The notes under the pieces are model-generated. The model saw only the letters and a program-made list of their open reading frames with translations, searched no databases and was not told where the DNA came from. Below, in pieces: positions 19,432-27,654 of a stretch of 64,000 bases of DNA. The translations under genes were made by a program, and so were the position numbers. Source of the stretch: Nannocystaceae bacterium (GTDB taxonomy: Bacteria; Myxococcota_A; Polyangia; Nannocystales; Nannocystaceae); NCBI GenBank assembly GCA_019694555.1, contig JAIBBS010000007.1, forward strand, positions 1-64,000, given 5' to 3'. Within the stretch, counting starts at the first letter, position 1; the number at the start of each line of letters is the position of its first letter.

Positions 19432-20178
19432 TCAGGTCTCCACCGAGCCTGCCAGCGGCCGCGGCGGCCGCACCAGCAAGAGGTTGGCGTCGTAGGTCAG
19501 CACGCCCAGCAGGATCGCCGCGATCACGCGATCGATGTTGATGTGGTAGTAGCGCGCGCCCGCGGGGTTGGTCGCGTAGGGATCCGCGACGTGCACCGTG
19601 CCACCGTGTTTGTCGTAGCCCGACAGCACCACGAAGTGTCCGACCGGTTCGCCGCGCACGTCGTCGGGTTCGTTGGTCGCGCCGATCTCGCGGGCCTTGT
19701 GGTAGAGGTACGTCGCCGACAAGCCGGTGAGGATGGGCCGTCCGCGCGCGAGGTAGCGACGCAGCAGCTTGCCGGTCAGCTCCTCGAAGCGGATCTGCCC
19801 GCCGCGGCGCAGGAACTCGAGATAGGCGTCGGTCGCGGTCCGCAGCTTGGAATCGTTCTTGGCCTCGCGCTGCAGTGTCAGCCGCTCGGCCAGGTCGACG
19901 TCGCCCTCGAACCACGTCGGGTCGAACATCTGCAGGTTGTAGGTGAAGATCGTCGCCGCGAAGCCCCGCCGCAGCGCGTGGCAGCCCAGCATGACCGCGA
20001 GCGTGCCGCCGTCCTCGAGCATGGGCACCTCGGCCACGACCTGCTCGATCTCGATGGGATCGCCGTAGTAGCGATAGACCGAGTGCAGCGCCGTGGGCCC
20101 GCAGGTGATGTCGTCGGGCTGCGGCTGGATCTCGAGCTCGAGGCGTGACCGCGGCGGCGTCGTGGTCGAGCTGCCCAT
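19432..20178 (-). CDS. C39-like (papain-fold) peptidase
   Basis: A 248-residue protein with the C39/bacteriocin-processing peptidase fold. The catalytic Cys is C26 in DDITCGPTALHSVYRYYG, the His is H181 in EPVGHFVVLSGYD, and the third residue is D199 in HVADPYA. There are no membrane segments or ABC domains, so it is not a transporter peptidase. C39-type peptidases next to RLAN-RimK genes are a known genomic pairing, often fused to an acetyltransferase that is missing here. It leads the operon. A TACAAT hexamer lies eight bases before the ATG at 20178, so the operon is probably transcribed from there with almost no leader. Confidence 0.9.
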   Translation of the reverse strand: MGSSTTTPPRSRLELEIQPQPDDITCGPTALHSVYRYYGDPIEIEQVVAEVPMLEDGGTLAVMLGCHALRRGFAATIFTYNLQMFDPTWFEGDVDLAERLTLQREAKNDSKLRTATDAYLEFLRRGGQIRFEELTGKLLRRYLARGRPILTGLSATYLYHKAREIGATNEPDDVRGEPVGHFVVLSGYDKHGGTVHVADPYATNPAGARYYHINIDRVIAAILLGVLTYDANLLLVRPPRPLAGSVET

Positions 20179-20186
20179 CAGCTTGG

Positions 20187-20192
20187 ATTGTA
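20187..20192 (-). promoter_or_regulatory. -10-like TACAAT before the ligase operon
   Basis: TACAAT, read leftward, ends eight bases before the ATG at 20178. It is the only A/T-rich hexamer in a GC-rich gap and probably drives the whole four-gene operon. Confidence 0.5.
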
Positions 20193-20335
20193 GGGGAATC
20201 CGCGGCCCGGCCACCACCGTCGCGGCCGTCGCCGCGCGAGCGGGCCGCGGTGCGAGCCCGCCGCGGTGCGAGCCCACCGCGGCACGGAGCCCGACGCGGT
20301 GCGATGGGCCCACGGTGCTACGCTGGTTCGCGACG

Positions 20336-21376
20336 ATGGCAGAGCAACCCACGGCGCACGAGCCCGCCGCCACCACCGACGCGGCGTTCCTGCGCGCGTT
20401 GCCCAAGGTCGAGCTGCACCTGCACATCGAGGGCACGCTCGAGCCCGAGCTGATGTTCGCGCTGGCGCAGCGCAACGGCGTGACGCTGCCGTGGCCGGAC
20501 ATCGCGGCGTTGCGGCAGGCCTACGCGTTCGTCGACCTGCAGTCGTTCCTCGACGTCTACTACCAGGGCGCGGCGGTGCTGCGGCACGCGCGCGACTTCT
20601 ACGATCTCGCGTGGGCGTACTGCGAGCGCGCGGCGGCAGATGGCATCGCGCACACCGAGATCTTCGTCGATCCGCAGACCCACACCGCGCGCGGTGTCTC
20701 GCTCGACGTCGTGATCGACGGGCTCGAGGGCGCGCTGGCCGACGCGCGCTCGCGCTGGGGCATCACCAGCGCGATCATCCCGTGTTTCCTGCGCCACCTC
20801 TCGCCCGAGCAGGCCGCGCAGTGCTACGCGGACTGTCGCCGTTTCGGCGATCGCTTCGTCGGCTTCGGGCTCGACTCGTCCGAGCGCGATCACCCGCCGG
20901 GCGCCTTCGCGGAGGTCTTCGCGCAGCTGCGCGCGGATGGCTACCGCGCCGTCGCCCACGCCGGCGAGGAGGGTCCTGCGGCCTACGTCCGCGAGGCGCT
21001 CGAGCAGCTCCACGTCGATCGCATCGATCACGGCGTGCGCTGCCTCGAGGACGCGGCGCTGGTGCGCGAGCTGGCCGCGCGCGCGGTGCCGCTGACGGTG
21101 TGCCCGCTGTCGAACGTGCGGCTGGGCGTGGTCGATCGCATGAGCGCACACCCACTGCAACGCATGCTCGACGCGGGCTTGCACGTCACCATCAACTCCG
21201 ACGATCCCGCGTACTTCGGCGGCTACCTCGGCGACAACTACGCTGCGGTGCGCGAGGCGTTCGCGCTCGACCGCGACAGCCTGTCTCGCCTGGCTGCGAA
21301 TGCGATCGCGGCGAGCTTCGCCGACGGCGCGCGCAAGGCCGAATTGACGCGTGCGCTGACCAGCGTCACCGGCTAG
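20336..21376 (+). CDS. Adenine deaminase (adenosine deaminase superfamily)
   Basis: A 346-residue metal-dependent deaminase. Zinc ligands are H28 and H30 (ELHLHIEGTLEP), VAHAGEEGP and NSDDPAYFGGY, and the catalytic region includes RIDHGVR and PLTVCPLSNVRL. The sequence FDLAWAY-type block (YDLAWAYCERAAADGIAHTE), DPQTHTARGV and CFLRHLSPEQA are features of the adenine deaminase subfamily rather than adenosine deaminase, so conversion of adenine to hypoxanthine in purine salvage is expected. A TACGCT hexamer ends 11 bases before the ATG. It diverges from the ligase operon; nothing suggests a functional link. Confidence 0.88.
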   Translation: MAEQPTAHEPAATTDAAFLRALPKVELHLHIEGTLEPELMFALAQRNGVTLPWPDIAALRQAYAFVDLQSFLDVYYQGAAVLRHARDFYDLAWAYCERAAADGIAHTEIFVDPQTHTARGVSLDVVIDGLEGALADARSRWGITSAIIPCFLRHLSPEQAAQCYADCRRFGDRFVGFGLDSSERDHPPGAFAEVFAQLRADGYRAVAHAGEEGPAAYVREALEQLHVDRIDHGVRCLEDAALVRELAARAVPLTVCPLSNVRLGVVDRMSAHPLQRMLDAGLHVTINSDDPAYFGGYLGDNYAAVREAFALDRDSLSRLAANAIAASFADGARKAELTRALTSVTG

Positions 21377-21420
21377 CGTTCGCGCTCAAGCGCGCGGCGG
21401 CGGCCGTCGATGATCCGGAC

Positions 21421-22326
21421 GTGTCGGCCCGAGCCCTGGAGCGCCCGCGACGCGACGTCGATCCCGGCCTGGTCCATCACATCGAGGCGCCGGCGACGCG
21501 TCCGGCGGTCGCCGGCGGCGAGGCCCGATTGCGGGAGCTCGCGACCGCGCTCGCGCAGGCGGTGGAGGATCCGAACTTCCGTCTGCCGCTGCTGCCCGAC
21601 ACCGCCGCCGAGGCGCTGCAGCTCGCCAACGATCCCCAGACGCCGATGAACCGGCTCGAGCGCGTGGTCGCGCGCGACGCAGCCCTGGCCGCGCGCATGT
21701 TCGCGGTGGCGACCTCGCCCGCCTACGCGGGCAGCGGCCTGCGCTCGCTCACCGCCGCGTTGCAGCGGCTGGGCGCGGGCACGATCCGCGACATCTTGTA
21801 TCAAGCCGTGATGGAGTGCCACGTGTTCCGCGGCAACGATCGCGCGATGCGAAACGAGCGCGAGCACGCCATCGCGGTCGGTGCGATCGCGCGGGCGCTG
21901 TGCGGCGAGATCGGCTTCGATCCGCAGTACGCGTTTCTGAGCGGGCTGATGCACGACCTCGGCCGCACCGCGCTGCTGACCCTGCGCGATCGGCCGCCGG
22001 TCGACGGCGTCGGCGACGACGAGCTCGAGCCGCTCGCGGTCATGGTCCACGCCGGCCTCGGGGCGCGCCTGGCCGCGCGCTGGAAGCTGCCCGCGCTGGT
22101 GTGCGAGGGCGTGCGCCGACACCATCGCTACCGCGGCTTCGAAGCCGACGGCGGCGGCTACTCGCAGCTGGGTCACGTGCTCGCGCTCGCCGACACCATG
22201 GCGCGGCGGCTGGGCGCGGGCCGGCGCGCGATCGCGGCGGTCGAGGACCACGATCGGATCGCCTTCGAGCTGGGCGTCGATCCGGCGCGCGCGCTCGAGC
22301 TCGCGACCGCGGCCGCCCGCGGCTAG
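21421..22326 (+). CDS. HDOD domain protein
   Basis: A 301-residue protein carrying an HDOD domain (about residues 45-250), a relative of HD phosphohydrolases found mostly in signalling proteins of delta-proteobacteria. The LPLLPDTAAEALQLANDPQT helix and SGLMHDLGRTALL are typical. Most HDOD proteins lack hydrolase residues and act as scaffolds; here one HD pair survives (MHDLG). No output domain is attached. GTG 21421 is the only suitable start, 44 bases after the deaminase gene, with no clear Shine-Dalgarno sequence. Confidence 0.85.
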   Translation: MSARALERPRRDVDPGLVHHIEAPATRPAVAGGEARLRELATALAQAVEDPNFRLPLLPDTAAEALQLANDPQTPMNRLERVVARDAALAARMFAVATSPAYAGSGLRSLTAALQRLGAGTIRDILYQAVMECHVFRGNDRAMRNEREHAIAVGAIARALCGEIGFDPQYAFLSGLMHDLGRTALLTLRDRPPVDGVGDDELEPLAVMVHAGLGARLAARWKLPALVCEGVRRHHRYRGFEADGGGYSQLGHVLALADTMARRLGAGRRAIAAVEDHDRIAFELGVDPARALELATAAARG

Positions 22327-22489
22327 TCCTGGCGATCCCGCGCTTGCGATCCCCGCCCTGCCCGGCTTGCCCCACTCGGGCAACGCTGGGCGGCTCCAGT
22401 TGGGAAGTCGCGCCGGCGCGGACGCGCGCGCCACCGCCCGCGCCGCGCCGATGCGACGCAAGCGTCCGGACACGGGCCTGGAATCCGCG

Positions 22490-22510
22490 CTCGGGCGGGC
22501 TTGGCCCGAG
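22490..22510. terminator. Seven-bp GC-rich hairpin after the HDOD gene
   Basis: CTCGGGC and GCCCGAG flank a seven-base loop, in the 204-base gap between the HDOD gene and the transpeptidase gene. No U-tract follows. It could be a weak terminator or a chance palindrome in GC-rich DNA. Confidence 0.25.
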
Positions 22511-22530
22511 TCCTGAAAAGACCCTCCCCC

Positions 22531-23946
22531 GTGAGCCCGTCGCAACGCCGCATCTGTGCCCTGTTCGCGTTGGTGTCTGCCTGTGCCCGCGCCGGTGACG
22601 GCCGCGTCGCGGACGCGCCGAGCCCGTCCCAGGCGCCGCAACCGACCTCGGCCGCACCGCGCTCGCCGACCGCGGCGGCGGCGGTCGCGGTCGCGAGCGA
22701 GGACGACGACGTCGCGATCGAGCTGTTCGAGCCCGATCGCTCCACCGAGATCGTCTCGCTGCCGACGTTCACCGACGTGTTCGCCGAGCCGCGACTCGAT
22801 GCCGCGCGGCTGGGCGTGCTCGCGATCGGCGAGCGCGTGCGGGTGCACGAGGCGATCTCGACGCAGGACTGCGAGACCGGCTGGCGCCCGCTGGTGCCGC
22901 AGGGCTTCCTCTGCGCCGAGGTCGAGCCCACGCACAAGCCCGCGAGCGACACCATCTTGCCGCGGCTGCCCCGTGGCTCGCTGGTGCCGGGCACCTACGC
23001 CAAGCTCAGCAGCGAGCGCTCGCGCATCTACGCCTCGCTCGAGGACGCGCTCGCCGGTCGCGGCGGCGTGCTGCCCGACGCGTCGCTGACGGTGCGGCGC
23101 ATCGGCAGCGCCAGCCACGGCGGTCGCGAGTTCTGGCGCACGCGCCACGGCTACGTCGCGGCCAACGAGCTGCGCAAGCTCGACACCTCGCGCTTCCGTG
23201 GCGCGGCCGTCGGCGACGCGCTGGCGCAGCCGCGGGCATGGGCGCGCTTCCGCGGCAACGACGGCACGATCCCGCTGCGGGCGGCGCCCCACGCCCAGGC
23301 CGAGCTCGCCGCGCGCATGCCCGCGCGCCACAGCGGGACCGTGCTCGCCACCAGCGACGACGGTCGCTTCGTCGAGCTCGCGCTGGCGGGCGGCGAGCGT
23401 GGCTGGGCCTCGCGCGACGACGTGCGCATCGCCGAGCGCGTGGCCCCGCCCGCGGGCATCGCCGACGACGAGCGCTGGCTCGACATCGACGTCTCGCAGC
23501 AGGTGCTGGTCGCGTACGTCGGTGCGCGGCCGGTGTACGCCACCTTGGTCTCGACCGGCCGTCGCGGTCACGACACGCCCGAGGGCAGCTTCCGCATCGA
23601 GCGCAAGGTCGCCGAGCGCACCATGAGCAGCCGCCCGGGCGACGACGATCCCTACGCGGTCGATCGCGTGCCGTGGACCGCGTACTTCGTGGGCAGCTAC
23701 GCGCTGCACGCTGCCTACTGGCACGGCAGCTTCGGCGAGCGCAAGAGCCACGGCTGCGTGAACCTGGCGCCCGCAGACGCGCGTCACCTGTACGCGTGGA
23801 CCGGTCCGGGCGTGCACCCCGGCTATGCCGAGGTGCTCGCGGCGCCGCAGCAGCCCGGCTCGCTGGTGCGGATCCGCGACGGTGCGCCCGCGAGCGACGA
23901 GGGTGAGCCGGTCGTGCTCGCGCTCGCCGAGATCGACGCGCCCTGA
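22531..23946 (+). CDS. L,D-transpeptidase lipoprotein (YkuD domain)
   Basis: A 471-residue cell-wall enzyme. The signal ends in LVSAC, a lipobox. Two SH3-like or small beta modules occupy the middle (around residues 70-130 and 230-310). The C-terminal YkuD domain has the catalytic signature HAAYWHGSFGERKSHGCVNL, with the nucleophile near residue 409. It would cross-link peptidoglycan stem peptides (3-3 links) or attach proteins to them in the periplasm. GTG 22531 is chosen because it gives a normal signal peptide; an upstream TTG at 22501 is also open. Confidence 0.9.
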   Translation: MSPSQRRICALFALVSACARAGDGRVADAPSPSQAPQPTSAAPRSPTAAAAVAVASEDDDVAIELFEPDRSTEIVSLPTFTDVFAEPRLDAARLGVLAIGERVRVHEAISTQDCETGWRPLVPQGFLCAEVEPTHKPASDTILPRLPRGSLVPGTYAKLSSERSRIYASLEDALAGRGGVLPDASLTVRRIGSASHGGREFWRTRHGYVAANELRKLDTSRFRGAAVGDALAQPRAWARFRGNDGTIPLRAAPHAQAELAARMPARHSGTVLATSDDGRFVELALAGGERGWASRDDVRIAERVAPPAGIADDERWLDIDVSQQVLVAYVGARPVYATLVSTGRRGHDTPEGSFRIERKVAERTMSSRPGDDDPYAVDRVPWTAYFVGSYALHAAYWHGSFGERKSHGCVNLAPADARHLYAWTGPGVHPGYAEVLAAPQQPGSLVRIRDGAPASDEGEPVVLALAEIDAP

Positions 23947-23959
23947 GCCTCGCGCGGCG

Positions 23960-24316
23960 CTACGCCTGCGCGATGCGGAACACGTGCCCGCTGGGCGCGG
24001 CGAAGTAGGTGTGGGCCTTGTCGTGGTAGGCGACGCGCTGCAGGCCCATGCGATCGAGCGTCGCGATCGCGACCGCCGGATCGGGCACGCCGAACTCGAG
24101 CCACGTGCCCGCGTCGCGCTGCTGCGCTGCGGTCAGCGCCTGCGACTCGGGCACCAGCTCGACGCCGATGCTGCCGCCGCCGTCGAGCTCGTAGACGTCC
24201 AGGTGGGGTGCGACGGCGCGCACGGTCGCGCCGAACGCCTCGCAGAACATCGTCTGCAGCGCTTCGCGGCGGGTGGAGGGGGCGATCATCTTGATGGTGG
24301 GTCGCAGCGTGGCCAT
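23960..24316 (-). CDS. VOC (glyoxalase-fold) family protein
   Basis: A 118-residue protein with the vicinal oxygen chelate fold: an N-terminal beta-alpha-beta unit (TIKMIAPSTRREALQTMFCE), a glutamate near SIGVELVPES, a second unit starting TWLEFGVPDPAVAIATLDRM and a final strand ending YFAAPSGHVFRIAQA. Members include glyoxalases, dioxygenases and resistance proteins; the substrate cannot be read from this sequence. The ATG at 24316 is 117 bases from the start of the divergent AraC-type regulator, which may control it. Confidence 0.8.
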   Translation of the reverse strand: MATLRPTIKMIAPSTRREALQTMFCEAFGATVRAVAPHLDVYELDGGGSIGVELVPESQALTAAQQRDAGTWLEFGVPDPAVAIATLDRMGLQRVAYHDKAHTYFAAPSGHVFRIAQA

Positions 24317-24433
24317 GCCCTGAGCATGACCGCCCACGTGTGGCCGACGGTGGGGCGATCGTCCGAGAAGCCCGCGCGATCGTCCAGCGGCCTGGGCGGA
24401 CGGGCGGGACCGGTTATGCTGGCAGAAACCGCC

Positions 24434-25411
24434 ATGCAGCAGCCAGCCCACGTCGACGACGATTTCGAGCGGATCCTGTCGGACATCCTGCAGTCGGTGC
24501 GGCTGTGCTCGGCGCTGCTGTCCCGCGCCTGCCTGCGCCCACCGTACGGCGTGCACACCCGCGGCGCGCCGCGGCCGATCTTCCACGGCGTGGTCCACGG
24601 CACGCTGTGCTTCCGCCGCGACGGCGACGACGGCGAGGCGCTCCAGCTGGGCCCCGGCGACGTGGTGGTCTTGACCCGCGGCGACGGGCACACCCTCTCG
24701 GACGCGCCCGATCGCGTCGCGGTGCCGATCGGCACGCTCGCGCGCAGCCGCACGCGCTCGCACGTCGAGCAGGTCGAGACCGCCGGCACCGGCGACGCCG
24801 CGCACGTTCTGTGCGGCACCTTCAGCTTCGCGCACAAGGCCGGCGAGGCGATGCTGGCCCTGTTGCCGCGCGTGATGGTCGTGCGCTCGGACCAGGGCAC
24901 GCTGGTGCCGTGGCTCAGCGAGACCCTCGCGATGCTGGATCGCGAGCTCGACCGCGAGACGCCCGGCGGCGACGCGATGGTCACGCGGCTGGTCGATCTG
25001 CTGGTCGCGCACCTGCTGCGACGCTGCGTGCTCTCGGCGCCGGGCCAAGGTGGCGGATGGCTGTCGGCGCTGCGCGACCCCAAGATCGGGCGCGCGCTCG
25101 CGGCGATCCATCGCAACCCGCACCACGACTGGACCGCGAGCTCGCTCGCGGGCGTGGTCGGGATGTCGCGCTCGGCCTTCTTCGCGCGCTTCACCGATCT
25201 CGTGGGCGAGCCGCCGGCGCAGTACCTGACGCGGTGGCGCATGCAGGTGGCGGCGGATCTGCTCGAGGACGACGGGCTCAGCCTCGGCCAGCTCGCCGAG
25301 CGCGTGGGGTACGGCTCGGAGGACGCGTTCAGCAAGGTGTTCAAGCGCCACATGGGCTGCTCGCCGGCGCAGTACCGCCGCCAGCTGCGGGCCGAGGCGG
25401 CGCGCATGTAG
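24434..25411 (+). CDS. AraC-family transcriptional regulator with cupin sensor
   Basis: A 325-residue regulator. The N-terminal half is a cupin of the AraC cupin_6 type (RPIFHGVVHGTLCFRR, LQLGPGDVVVLTRGDGHTL), expected to bind a small ligand. The C-terminal 100 residues hold two helix-turn-helix motifs (WTASSLAGVVGMSRSAFFAR and LGQLAERVGYGSEDAFSKVF). The ATG at 24434 follows a TATGCT hexamer by 13 bases; an ATG at 24416 lies within that hexamer and is less likely. It diverges from the VOC gene, its probable target by the usual arrangement. Confidence 0.92.
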   Translation: MQQPAHVDDDFERILSDILQSVRLCSALLSRACLRPPYGVHTRGAPRPIFHGVVHGTLCFRRDGDDGEALQLGPGDVVVLTRGDGHTLSDAPDRVAVPIGTLARSRTRSHVEQVETAGTGDAAHVLCGTFSFAHKAGEAMLALLPRVMVVRSDQGTLVPWLSETLAMLDRELDRETPGGDAMVTRLVDLLVAHLLRRCVLSAPGQGGGWLSALRDPKIGRALAAIHRNPHHDWTASSLAGVVGMSRSAFFARFTDLVGEPPAQYLTRWRMQVAADLLEDDGLSLGQLAERVGYGSEDAFSKVFKRHMGCSPAQYRRQLRAEAARM

Positions 25412-25492
25412 GTCGGGGCACGGTCGGTTGGCTCACATCGTGGCGCCAGATCGCGGCGACCCGCGGTGCGTTGCTGCCCGACCGAGGCGCCC

Positions 25493-26365
25493 ATGAAACC
25501 GCTGAGCACCGCCGCGTTGCTGCTGTCGCTGTCCACCGCGCTCGTCGCTGGCGCGCTCGCGCCGGGCCCGATCGCCCACGCCCGCAGCGTGCCGGGCCAC
25601 TGGCGTCCGCCCGTCACGTCGCAGGTCCACGTGACCATCGAGAGTGCCGACGGGCTCGCCCTGCCCTCGGCCGCCCACCGCGGCGCGACCTTCGTCGCGG
25701 GCGAGCGCGGCGATCGCTACGTCATCCGCGTGGTCAACGACGGGCCCGACCGGCTCGAGGTCGTGGTCGCGGTCGACGGCCGCGACGTGATCACCGGCCG
25801 CGTCGGCGACTTCCGTCGCGATCGCGGCTACGTGGTCGAGCCCTTCGGCGAGGTCGTGATCGACGGCTTCCGCCGCTCGCTCGACGAGGTCGCGAGCTTC
25901 CGCTTCGGCGGCGTGCGCGACAGCTACACCGCGCGCCGCGGCACGCCGCAGCACGCAGGCGTCATCGGGGTCGCGGTGTTCCGCGAGCGCGAGCGCCCCC
26001 ATGGCTGGGCCGCGCCCGCGCGCAAGGCCGCGCCGTCGACGTCGGCGCCGGGCGCCGATGCCGGCGGCTCGGGCCGCGCCCGCAGCAAGGACGAACACGC
26101 CAGCCGCCAGGAGCTGGGCACCGAGTTCGGCGAGGATCGCTTCTCGCCGGTGGTCGAGGTGCCGTTCGTGCGCCGCGATCACGACCGCCCCGATCAACGC
26201 GTGCGCGTGTTCTACGACTCGGCCGCGGCGCTGCGGCGCCGCGGCGTGGCGATCGACGCCTGGCGCGACGACGATCGCTTCACCCCCGATCCCGAGCCAT
26301 GGCCGGCGGCGCGCGACGACGGTCGCTTCACGCCGCCCCCGCCCGGGCCGCGTCGGTGGCAGTGA
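25493..26365 (+). CDS. Secreted protein of unknown function
   Basis: A 290-residue protein with a signal peptide ending near PIAHARS. A beta-rich domain follows (about residues 40-165) with DRYVIRVVNDGPDRLEVVVAVDG-like strands (shown here only as a description of an Ig-like pattern around residues 78-100), then a basic and Pro/Ala-rich linker and a C-terminal segment with two similar short motifs (DDDRFTPDPEP and RDDGRFTPPPPG). I do not recognise the family. The next gene overlaps its stop (GTGA), so the two are coupled. Confidence 0.7.
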   Translation: MKPLSTAALLLSLSTALVAGALAPGPIAHARSVPGHWRPPVTSQVHVTIESADGLALPSAAHRGATFVAGERGDRYVIRVVNDGPDRLEVVVAVDGRDVITGRVGDFRRDRGYVVEPFGEVVIDGFRRSLDEVASFRFGGVRDSYTARRGTPQHAGVIGVAVFRERERPHGWAAPARKAAPSTSAPGADAGGSGRARSKDEHASRQELGTEFGEDRFSPVVEVPFVRRDHDRPDQRVRVFYDSAAALRRRGVAIDAWRDDDRFTPDPEPWPAARDDGRFTPPPPGPRRWQ

Positions 26366-27129
26366 TCGGCCCGCTGCTGGCGCTGCGGCTGCTGGCCGAC
26401 CCCGCGGTGCCGCTGCCGGCCGACCCGCTGCCGGCGTTGCCGCTCGGCGAGCGCGTGCGCGTCGACGCGCTGGCCGATGCGCTCGCAGCCATCGCCGACG
26501 CCCGCGACGACGACGACGACGTGCGCGCGCAGTGGCGGGACCTGGTCGCGAGCCACGGCGCGCTCGACGACGACGACGGCCGCCGCGAGTTCGTGCGCGT
26601 GCGGCTGCTGTTCGAGTCGCTGCGCGACGGCGGCCTGTGGCAGTTGCGCTGGGCCATCACCAACCGCGAGCCCCGCAGCGACGCGATCTGGTCGCAGTGG
26701 TCGAGCTGGCGCGGCGACGCGCCCGGGCCCGACGACGCGACCGCGACCGCCGAGTGCGACGAGCTGTCGGCGCTCTTCGCCCACCTCGCGCGGCGCCTGG
26801 GTGTCGCGCACGTCGGGTTGTTCTGGCCGGTGTGGAACCACGTCGTCGCGGTGTGGACCGTGCCCGGCACCGAGGGTCCGGTGCGCGTGGTCGTGCCGAC
26901 CTCGCAGATCTTCCTGCCGGACGACGCGGGCCTGGGCACGCTCGGCTTCGATCCGTCGACGCAAGCGCGGATCTACGACTACCGCCGCCGCGACGTCGCC
27001 GACGGCGCGAGCCTGCCGCGCGCGCTCGCAGAGCACTTCGTCTACCTCAGCTGGCGCTACGGCACCGCCTCGCCGCGGTGGCTGCAGCAGCGCCGCAACG
27101 CCACCTCGGCGCGGCTGGGCGGCTCGTGA
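26362..27129 (+). CDS. Possible transglutaminase-like secreted protein
   Basis: A 255-residue protein whose GTG start overlaps the stop of the preceding secreted-protein gene. It has a short hydrophobic start and an acidic first third. The block ECDELSALFAHLARRLGVAH followed about 20 residues later by PVWNHVVAVWTV has the Cys-then-His layout of a transglutaminase-like papain fold; the third residue is unclear. This is a weak, pattern-based guess. The coupling to the previous gene suggests a shared envelope function. Confidence 0.6.
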   Translation: MIGPLLALRLLADPAVPLPADPLPALPLGERVRVDALADALAAIADARDDDDDVRAQWRDLVASHGALDDDDGRREFVRVRLLFESLRDGGLWQLRWAITNREPRSDAIWSQWSSWRGDAPGPDDATATAECDELSALFAHLARRLGVAHVGLFWPVWNHVVAVWTVPGTEGPVRVVVPTSQIFLPDDAGLGTLGFDPSTQARIYDYRRRDVADGASLPRALAEHFVYLSWRYGTASPRWLQQRRNATSARLGGS

Positions 27130-27147
27130 TCCGCGGGCGCGCGGTGG

Positions 27148-27153
27148 TACGCT
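27148..27153 (+). promoter_or_regulatory. -10-like TACGCT eight bases before a start
   Basis: TACGCT ends eight bases before the ATG at 27162 of the AgmX/PglI-type lipoprotein. No Shine-Dalgarno sequence is present. Confidence 0.4.
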
Positions 27154-27161
27154 CGCCCGCG

Positions 27162-27635
27162 ATGTTCCGCCCCGTGCCGCTCGCCTTCGCCCTGCTCGCG
27201 CTCGCCTGCCGCCGTGACGACGCGCCCACCCAGACGCCCGAGCCGACGCCGCAGGCCGAAGCCAGCGAGCCGACCAAGCGCGACCACAGCGGCGAGAGCA
27301 GCCACCACAAGCCGCCGGTGGAGCAGGTGCTCACGATCGACGGCACGCTGAAGGACGCCGACATCGAGGGCGCGATCAACCAGAGCATCGAGGCCGTGCG
27401 CGCCTGCTACGACGAGGCGCTGCACCACCCCAACGACGAGACGCTCGACGGCGCCATCGTCGTGAGCTTCACGGTGACGGCCGCGGGCAAGGTCGAGGGC
27501 GCGAAGCTCGAGCTCAGCGAGTTCGGCCACGCCCCGACCGAGCAGTGTCTGACCAAGCTCGTGGGCACGCTGAGCTTCCCCAAGCAGGCCAAGCCCTCGA
27601 CGGTGCGCTACCCGTTCTATCTCAACAAGTACTGA
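27162..27635 (+). CDS. AgmX/PglI C-terminal-type lipoprotein
   Basis: A 157-residue lipoprotein: signal ending in LALAC, a Thr/Pro/Glu linker, then a domain of about 100 residues. The domain has IEGAINQSIEAVRACYDEAL and IVVSFTVTAAGKVEGAKL, the pattern of the AgmX/PglI C-terminal domain, a TonB-C-like fold with a paired Cys (AVRACY and TEQCLTK). In Myxococcus this domain belongs to gliding and adventurous-motility proteins but is common in lipoproteins of unknown role. The same domain ends the protein encoded at 47967-49649. Confidence 0.8.
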   Translation: MFRPVPLAFALLALACRRDDAPTQTPEPTPQAEASEPTKRDHSGESSHHKPPVEQVLTIDGTLKDADIEGAINQSIEAVRACYDEALHHPNDETLDGAIVVSFTVTAAGKVEGAKLELSEFGHAPTEQCLTKLVGTLSFPKQAKPSTVRYPFYLNKY

Positions 27636-27654
27636 CGACCGCGCGCGGCGTCGA

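Noticed and set aside
20336-21376. Functional link between the adenine deaminase and the divergent ligase operon
   Set aside because: They only share an intergenic region. No purine-type substrate is suggested by the ligase families.
22490-22510. Strong intrinsic terminator after the HDOD gene
   Set aside because: Only a seven-bp stem and no U-tract; kept as a low-confidence feature.
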